NCBI GenBank assembly: GCA_003220495.1
Contig: QHSP01000023.1
Coordinates: forward strand, 1 to 64,000
Reading direction: 5' to 3'
Source of the DNA: Candidatus Rokuibacteriota bacterium
Lineage (GTDB): Bacteria > Methylomirabilota > Methylomirabilia > Rokubacteriales > CSP1-6
DNA: 64,000 nt
Part shown: positions 61,403 through 64,000 of the stretch, piece after piece
Layout: every line of letters begins with the position of its first letter
How positions within the stretch are numbered: position 1 is the first letter of the stretch
Translations under genes and position numbers: made by a program
Notes under the pieces: model-generated
Told to the model about the DNA's origin: nothing
Database searches by the model: none
What the model saw: only the letters and a program-made list of their open reading frames with translations

Positions 61403-63001
61403 TCAGAGCGCGGCGTCGCGCTCGCGCCGACGGGCGAGGCCGAGGAGCGCGGTGCGCTCGGAGATGCCGAGCGCCGCGCTGGCGGCCCAGAAAGCTCCGG
61501 TGCCGGCCGCGATCGTCGCCGCGAGCCACGCCGCGTCGACCACGAATGACGGGTGCGGCGGCCACCACGCGAGCGCGAGCCAGCACAGCGCCGCGAGCGG
61601 CGCCGATGCCAGCAGCGTTCTCGCCGCGCCGTCGACGAGCGCGCGCCCGCCGAGTCGGCCGAGCCGCAGCCGCGCGATCACCAGGAGCGCCAGCAGATTC
61701 ACGTAGGCGCCGACCGATGCGGCGCCGGCGAGGCCGGCGTGGCCGAGCGGTCCCATCAGCGCGAGGGCCGCCACGACGTTGGCGACGATCGAGACGATCC
61801 CCCATCGGACGGCCGTGGCGGCCTCGCTCCGCGCGTAGAAGGTCTGCGCCACGATGCGCGAGCCGGCGAAGCCGGCGAGGCCGACCGCGTACCACGCGAG
61901 CGCCTCCGCAGTGGCCGCGGTCTCCGCCGGACCGAACCGGCCGCGCTCGAACAGCACGCGCACGATCGGCGTGCGCAGCGCCACCAGGCCGACGGTGGCC
62001 GGCACCGACACGTAGAGCGCGAGGCGGAGGGCGAAGTTCAACGTGTCCGCCAGCGCGCGGTCGTCCCGGGCCGCCGCGTGGCGCGACATCACCGGCAGCG
62101 AGGCCGAAGCGAGCGCGATCCCGAACACGCCGAGCGGGAACTCCATCACGCGGTCGGCGTAGTAGAGATACGAGATCGAGCCCAGCGGTAGCAGCGAGGC
62201 GAGCAAGGTGTTGACGAACACCATCAGCTGCACCGCCGCCAGGCCGAAGACCGCCGGCAGCAGGAGCCGCGTGATCCTCCTGATCGCCGGGTGGCGGAGG
62301 TCGCGCGAGGGCATCACCAGGAGCCCGCACGCTGAGAGGGTTGGCACCTGCACGACGAGCTGCCCGACGCCGCCCGCGAGCACGCCGATCGCCAGCGAGA
62401 CGATCGGCTGATCGAGATAACGCGGGAGCAGCACGACGGCGACGATCATCCCGACGTTGAGCACCGCCGGGCCGATCGCGCTCGCGAAAAACCGCCCCTG
62501 CGAGTTGAGGACGCCCGTGGCCATCGCGGCGAGCCCGACGAGGATCAAGTACGGAAACATGATCCGCGTCAGCGACACCGCCAGCGAGGCCTGCGCCGGA
62601 TCGTTCATGAAGCCCGGCGCGATCGCCTGGAGGATGGCGGGCGCGAACAGGATGCCGAGCACCGTGGTCACCGTCAGCGCCAGGAGCGAAAGCCCGAGGA
62701 CGGCGCGCAGCATGCGATGGAGCTCGGGCCGATCCTCGCGCGCCATGTAGTCGGTGAAGACCGGGATCATCGCGGTGGACAGCGCGCCTTCGGCGAGGAG
62801 CCGCCGGAGGATGTTGGGGATGCGGAAGGCCACGAAGAACGCGTCGGTGACGGGCCCGGCGCCGAAGGCCCTCGCGACGACCATGTCTCGCACGAACCCG
62901 AGGAGCCGGCTCAGCAGGGTCGCGCCGGCGATGCCGCCGAGCGCCTGGACGACCTGCCCCTCGCTCGCGCTCACCTTGAAATTCCTCGGCCCCTGCGGCA
63001 T
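61403..63001 (-). CDS. murJ: Lipid II flippase MurJ
   Basis: ATLLSRLLGFVRDMVVARAFGAGPVTDAFFVAFRIPNILRRLLAEGALSTAMIPVF. Confidence 0.96.
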   Translation of the reverse strand: MPQGPRNFKVSASEGQVVQALGGIAGATLLSRLLGFVRDMVVARAFGAGPVTDAFFVAFRIPNILRRLLAEGALSTAMIPVFTDYMAREDRPELHRMLRAVLGLSLLALTVTTVLGILFAPAILQAIAPGFMNDPAQASLAVSLTRIMFPYLILVGLAAMATGVLNSQGRFFASAIGPAVLNVGMIVAVVLLPRYLDQPIVSLAIGVLAGGVGQLVVQVPTLSACGLLVMPSRDLRHPAIRRITRLLLPAVFGLAAVQLMVFVNTLLASLLPLGSISYLYYADRVMEFPLGVFGIALASASLPVMSRHAAARDDRALADTLNFALRLALYVSVPATVGLVALRTPIVRVLFERGRFGPAETAATAEALAWYAVGLAGFAGSRIVAQTFYARSEAATAVRWGIVSIVANVVAALALMGPLGHAGLAGAASVGAYVNLLALLVIARLRLGRLGGRALVDGAARTLLASAPLAALCWLALAWWPPHPSFVVDAAWLAATIAAGTGAFWAASAALGISERTALLGLARRRERDAAL

Positions 63002-63048
63002 GATGCAACGCGGACTCGACATCGACCCGAACGACGAGGAGCTCTGAT

Positions 63049-63300
63049 TTGGCGAACACGAAGTCGGCAAAGAAGCGGATTCGACAGAGCGAGCGCCGGC
63101 GCCTGCGCAACCGGGCCACGCGCTCGAAGCTCCGCGGCGCGATCAAGACGGCGCGCGGCGCCGAGGGCGCCGCGAAGCCCGCCGCCGTCCTCGAGGCGAT
63201 CCGCGCGCTCGACAAAGCCGTCAGCAAGGGTGTGGTCCATCGCAACACGGCCGCGCGCAAGAAGTCCGCGCTCGCCCGCCGCCTCGTCGCCGCGACCTAG
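63049..63300 (+). CDS. rpsT: 30S ribosomal protein S20
   Basis: LANTKSAKKRIRQSERRRLRNRATRSKLR...; TTG start after GAGGAG. Confidence 0.95.
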   Translation: MANTKSAKKRIRQSERRRLRNRATRSKLRGAIKTARGAEGAAKPAAVLEAIRALDKAVSKGVVHRNTAARKKSALARRLVAAT

Positions 63301-63352
63301 CACCCCGGTCCTCTTCACGCGCCTCGGCCCCGGCCGGGGCGCCCCGCGCCGC

Positions 63353-64000
63353 TCATCGCGACCCGGTTCCCGGCTCGCACGTCGCGGCCGCGCGCGTCGC
63401 CGAGCCCGACTTCGGGCCGAGCCCACGCAGCAGGTCGATCGCCGCCTCCGTGAGACAGCGGCCGGCCGATCGGCCGTAGACTGTCGCGCACGCGACGTAC
63501 TTGCCGCCGCGCGCGTCCTCGGGTGTCGTGAAATACCCGAGGTAGTCGTTCGAGAGCCCCGCCACGACGACCGACGCGAAGCGCGCGTGCGCCTCGCGCT
63601 TGATCGTCTGGCCGAGCGCCGTCTGCAGCTCGCCCGGAACCGTCACCCACGCGGTGTCCCCGAGCGCGCCCGCGACGAGCGACACGGCGCGCGGCATCGC
63701 TCGACCGAGCGGAACCGCGAAGAAGCGGGGCACCCAGCTGCCGAAGCAGCGCTCGAGCGACACGGCCGCCGCCGGCAGCTGGACCCGTCGTTCCGCGACC
63801 CGCAAGGTCGTGACGGGCCCCGGCCGTGCTTGCGTCCAGCCGACCTCGACCGCCGCGGCCAGTGCGGCGGCCGTCTCGATCATCGCGGCCTCGCCGTGGC
63901 GGGCGGGGCTTACGTCGCCGACCGCGCCGTTGACGAAGAGAGCCGGCACCCCGAGCTTCTGCTCGAGCCGCGCGGACGCGATGCCCATGACGTCGCCCGA
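63353..64000 (-). CDS. Neutral/alkaline non-lysosomal ceramidase-type protein, C-terminal part, truncated by window edge
   Basis: VPALFVNGAVGDVSPARHGE, WVTVPGELQTALGQTIKREA, GLSNDYLGYFTTPE. Confidence 0.75.
   Translation of the reverse strand, partial: SGDVMGIASARLEQKLGVPALFVNGAVGDVSPARHGEAAMIETAAALAAAVEVGWTQARPGPVTTLRVAERRVQLPAAAVSLERCFGSWVPRFFAVPLGRAMPRAVSLVAGALGDTAWVTVPGELQTALGQTIKREAHARFASVVVAGLSNDYLGYFTTPEDARGGKYVACATVYGRSAGRCLTEAAIDLLRGLGPKSGSATRAAATCEPGTGSR

Overview
High-GC, gene-dense bacterial chromosomal window, probably from an LPS-bearing uncultivated Gram-negative lineage (Rokubacteria/Methylomirabilota-like; weak inference). It holds mostly housekeeping genes (miaB, accA, dnaE, guaA, coaX, birA, valS, ahcY, metK, pyrG, murJ, rpsT and an lptC-lptA-lptB-rpoN-hpf-rapZ / kdsD-kdsA block). 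Accessory features: (i) an arsenic operon arsR-arsM-aquaporin-GNAT(ArsN1-like)-arsC with two matching ATCAA-N6-TTGAT operators and no ArsB/ACR3 pump; (ii) a 421-aa intein inside DnaE with a degenerate LAGLIDADG endonuclease; (iii) a single-ORF LptF-LptG fusion; (iv) a peptide/amide ABC uptake and catabolic cluster containing an atypical M28 protein and a perfect 54-bp tandem repeat between its two permease genes; (v) the best candidate for an undescribed system, a locus of about 9 kb (GH-A hydrolase/GT2 fusion, ABC exporter, methyltransferase, three tandem paralogous GT-B-like proteins) preceded by a sigma-54-type -24/-12 promoter. No CRISPR arrays, rRNAs, tRNAs, prophage or transposases were recognised. 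All functional calls are from reading motifs and family resemblance; no searches were run.
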